Shown here piece by piece: positions 6,128 through 7,626 of a stretch of 7,626 nt of DNA. How positions within the stretch are numbered: position 1 is the stretch's first letter; the number at the start of each line of letters is the position of its first letter. The stretch spans positions 1 to 7,626 of the forward strand of contig JAMNXK010000081.1 of the NCBI GenBank assembly GCA_023653245.1. The letters run 5' to 3'. Source of the DNA: Tagaea sp. (GTDB lineage Bacteria > Pseudomonadota > Alphaproteobacteria > CACIAM-22H2). The notes below the pieces were generated by a model. The model made no database searches. It saw only the letters and a list, made by a program, of their open reading frames with translations, and was not told where the DNA came from. The translations under genes were made by a program, and so were the position numbers.

Positions 6128-7093
6128 TCAGCGCATCCGGCGAAAGGTTTCCCGGGCGAAAGCGCCCAGGCCGAGAAGATAGGCCGCGAAACCGATCGCG
6201 TCGCCCAGCACCGGGATATGGCCCGACGCGAACAGTCCCGCAAGCCCGATCGCCATCGCCATCATGCCCCAGAAGATCGCGCGCGCCGGTTCGACGCCCG
6301 CAAGGCGCAGCGCCGCCCCGCCCAAGGCCGCCGCGGCGATCAGATATCCCAGCGCCGCGAACAGCACGAGCAGCAAGATCAGCGTCGCGGCCAGCGGCAG
6401 CCCCACCAAGGTGAACGCCGCCAGCAAAGCGGCCAGCGGCGCGCCGAACATCAAGGCCGCCCCCCAGGCCGCGACGTCGAGCGTTTTCGTGCGGATCGAC
6501 TCCGCGCTCGCATTCGTGAAGCCCGGGGCGAAGACCGCCAGCGCCAAGCCCGTCAGCAGCACGAAGGCCCAGAAGATCCAATAGATCAGCCAGGCGACCT
6601 TGCCGATCAGCGCTTCGAGCGAGCTCTCGAAGCCGCCAGGATTGTGGATCACGCCGCCGGCGATCTGCGCCGACGCGTGGATCTCCGGCGGCCCGGGCGA
6701 CCACACGGTCAGCGTGCCGCCCACGCGCGCGTTGGGGCCGATGCGCACCGGCCCCGCCGAAGCGATCTTGAGATCGCCGCGCACCTGGGGATCGGCGGTC
6801 ACGTCGATGCCCGAGAGCCAGGCGCGCTGCGCGAACTCCCCGCCGATGGCGAGCGTATGCCCGATCAGGAAGACGTTGCGCGCGACAGTGGTCGCCCCGC
6901 CGACGCCGATCTGGAAGCCGGCGCCGACCAGATCGCCGGCGATGTCCGCCTCGACGGCGATGGCCGCCCCGGCGAGCGTCGCGTCGCCCGCGATCGCGCC
7001 GCGGACTTCGACGAGCGCCCCGATCCGCGTCGCGTCTTGGGCGAGCGCGGGGAACGCCGCGAGGGAAAGCAGAACCGCAAGAAGGGCCCTCAT
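6128..7093 (-). CDS. Secreted/membrane protein with solenoid-like (polymer-forming, bactofilin-like) N-terminal part and C-terminal membrane domain
   Basis: A 321-residue protein. Residues 1-19 form a clear signal peptide (MRALLAVLLSLAAFPALAQ). Residues about 25-150 are rich in short beta-type turns around G, A, V and I (EVRGAIAGDATLAGAAI, VRIGPNARVGGTLTV), as in bactofilin or polymer-forming repeats, and should lie on the periplasmic side. The C-terminal half carries about five hydrophobic segments near residues 166-190, 206-230, 233-262, 272-290 and 292-312, and ends with a basic tail (RETFRRMR). No catalytic motif is seen; a membrane-anchored scaffold is a guess. The start ATG 7091-7093 overlaps the TGA of the PAS gene by ATGA and directly precedes the signal peptide, which settles the start. 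It is the middle gene of the PAS-solenoid-pmbA operon. Confidence 0.85.
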   Translation of the reverse strand: MRALLAVLLSLAAFPALAQDATRIGALVEVRGAIAGDATLAGAAIAVEADIAGDLVGAGFQIGVGGATTVARNVFLIGHTLAIGGEFAQRAWLSGIDVTADPQVRGDLKIASAGPVRIGPNARVGGTLTVWSPGPPEIHASAQIAGGVIHNPGGFESSLEALIGKVAWLIYWIFWAFVLLTGLALAVFAPGFTNASAESIRTKTLDVAAWGAALMFGAPLAALLAAFTLVGLPLAATLILLLVLFAALGYLIAAAALGGAALRLAGVEPARAIFWGMMAMAIGLAGLFASGHIPVLGDAIGFAAYLLGLGAFARETFRRMR

Positions 7094-7590
7094 CGATTCA
7101 CGGGCACATTGCACACCAGGAAACCGCCGACGTCCTTGTGTTCGGTGCGGATGGGAAGGACGAGCCGGTGCCAATGGCCGATGCGCACGGGCGGCGGCGG
7201 TTTGTGCCGCGTCGCGTAGGGAATCTTGGTCTTGAGCGCCAGGCCGTAGACGCTGAGAAAGGCCCGGGCGATCGGCGTGGGGAACTCGCTCGTGCGCCGT
7301 CCGGTCATGTCGCTCCCGTAGGCGGCGGCGATCGCCGCACCGTAGGCGGCGTAGCGGAAATCCCCGCCGCTTTGCAGTTCGAGCTCCATGAGATAGGGCG
7401 CCAGTTCGGCGAGCAGCTCTTGGTCCAGCTCGTGGCGGAACGGGATGCGTCCGAGCGCGAAGCGGCGGCGGCGCCACGCCTTCAGCAAGCGGCGCTTGCG
7501 CAGATCGATCAGGTCGTCCTCGTCGGGATCGGCGCGGACCTCGAAGGGGGCGGGCAATCCCTCGACGTCGATCGAGAAGAGCCGGCCCAT
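7090..7590 (-). CDS. PAS_5-family (PF07310-like) PAS domain protein
   Basis: A 166-residue protein without signal peptide or membrane segment. The pattern of a basic helix (LRKRRLLKAWRRRRFALGRIP, about 30-50), then HELDQELLAELAPYLMELEL (53-72), GGDFRYAAYGAAIAAAYGSDMTGRR (75-99), and a C-terminal strand pair around HRLVLPIRTEHKDVGGFLVC (141-160) is that of the PAS_5 family, common in Rhodospirillales and relatives. Family members are stand-alone sensory or protein-interaction domains of mostly unknown role; no output domain is attached. The start ATG 7588-7590 has GGAG 8 nt upstream. It overlaps the next gene by ATGA. Confidence 0.82.
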   Translation of the reverse strand: MGRLFSIDVEGLPAPFEVRADPDEDDLIDLRKRRLLKAWRRRRFALGRIPFRHELDQELLAELAPYLMELELQSGGDFRYAAYGAAIAAAYGSDMTGRRTSEFPTPIARAFLSVYGLALKTKIPYATRHKPPPPVRIGHWHRLVLPIRTEHKDVGGFLVCNVPVNR

Positions 7591-7591
7591 G

Positions 7592-7626
7592 TCAGCCGCT
7601 CCGCCCGAACCGCGCGCGCGCGGCGC
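7592..7626 (-). CDS. Possible 3' end of an upstream gene (window-truncated)
   Basis: A TGA at 7592-7594 (minus) sits one base before the PAS gene ATG, and the frame behind it is open to the window edge, reading ARARFGRSG at its end. Tight spacing would fit the close packing of this operon. Eleven codons are too few to identify a product, and an open frame this short can occur by chance. Confidence 0.3.
   Translation of the reverse strand, partial: AARARFGRSG
7599..7602 (-). promoter_or_regulatory. Ribosome binding site of the PAS_5 gene
   Basis: GGAG on the minus strand, 8 nt before ATG 7588-7590. It is the only good ribosome binding site in the three-gene group, consistent with coupled translation of the two genes that follow. 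Confidence 0.55.

Noticed and set aside
3909..6704. Minus-strand open frame of 931 codons
   Set aside because: It overlaps pmbA in another frame of the same strand and the kinase in antisense; arginine-rich, low-information composition and no family motif.
3851..7219. Plus-strand open frame of 1122 codons running through the kinase, pmbA and membrane-protein region
   Set aside because: It is out of frame with the clear kinase gene and antisense to pmbA and its neighbour. The translation is dominated by R, A, D, G, H and Q with no recognisable domain, typical of a shadow frame in GC-rich DNA.
7094..7477. N-terminal extension of the membrane protein back to 7477
   Set aside because: It overlaps the PAS_5 gene in another frame, and the signal peptide begins exactly at ATG 7093.
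7603..7626. CG-alternating run at the window end
   Set aside because: Simple GC-rich codon composition at the edge; no structure beyond that is visible.

Overview
The window is a compact, GC-rich bacterial chromosome segment. Its protein families (a GcvT-type FAD oxidoreductase, a PlcP-like metallophosphoesterase followed by a GT4 glycosyltransferase, a PAS_5 protein, and PmbA) point to an alphaproteobacterium, most likely a Rhodospirillales-like lineage. That placement rests on family recognition only. Nothing looks like a phage, transposon, CRISPR array or RNA gene, and nearly every base is coding.

Layout: (1) 1-1530 (+) is the 3' two thirds of a dimethylglycine/sarcosine dehydrogenase-like enzyme. 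(2) Converging on it is a minus-strand operon, read from about 3777 down to 1527: a metallophosphoesterase annotated in databases as UDP-2,3-diacylglucosamine diphosphatase but more like the phospholipase C PlcP; a GT4 glycosyltransferase joined to it by an ATGA overlap; and, 41 nt further on, a small secreted protein built of a 21-residue tandem repeat. (3) A 128-nt divergent intergenic region (3778-3905) separates this operon from (4) a diacylglycerol kinase-family lipid kinase at 3906-4793 (+). (5) Converging on the kinase is a second tight minus-strand operon, from beyond 7626 to 4790: the end of an unknown gene, a PAS_5 protein, a secreted/membrane protein with a beta-solenoid-like N-terminus and about five membrane segments, and PmbA (TldE).

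The coherent biology is in the centre. PlcP-type phospholipase C plus a GT4 glycosyltransferase is the known gene pair for replacing phospholipids with glycolipids when phosphate is short: PlcP strips the head group to leave diacylglycerol and the glycosyltransferase adds a sugar. Next to it and divergent is a kinase family that can return diacylglycerol to phosphatidic acid, so the two transcription units would compete for one intermediate. The flanking demethylating oxidoreductase could act on methylglycines derived from choline head groups, although that link is inference. The control region carries several candidate signals: an 8-bp perfect inverted repeat, a Pho-box-like direct repeat overlapping the kinase start codon, and a tandem pair of DnaA-box-like 9-mers just inside the plcP-like gene.

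I see no clearly undescribed system. The best candidates for a second look are the lipid-remodelling locus with its control elements, the 21-residue repeat protein, and the PAS/solenoid-membrane/PmbA operon.
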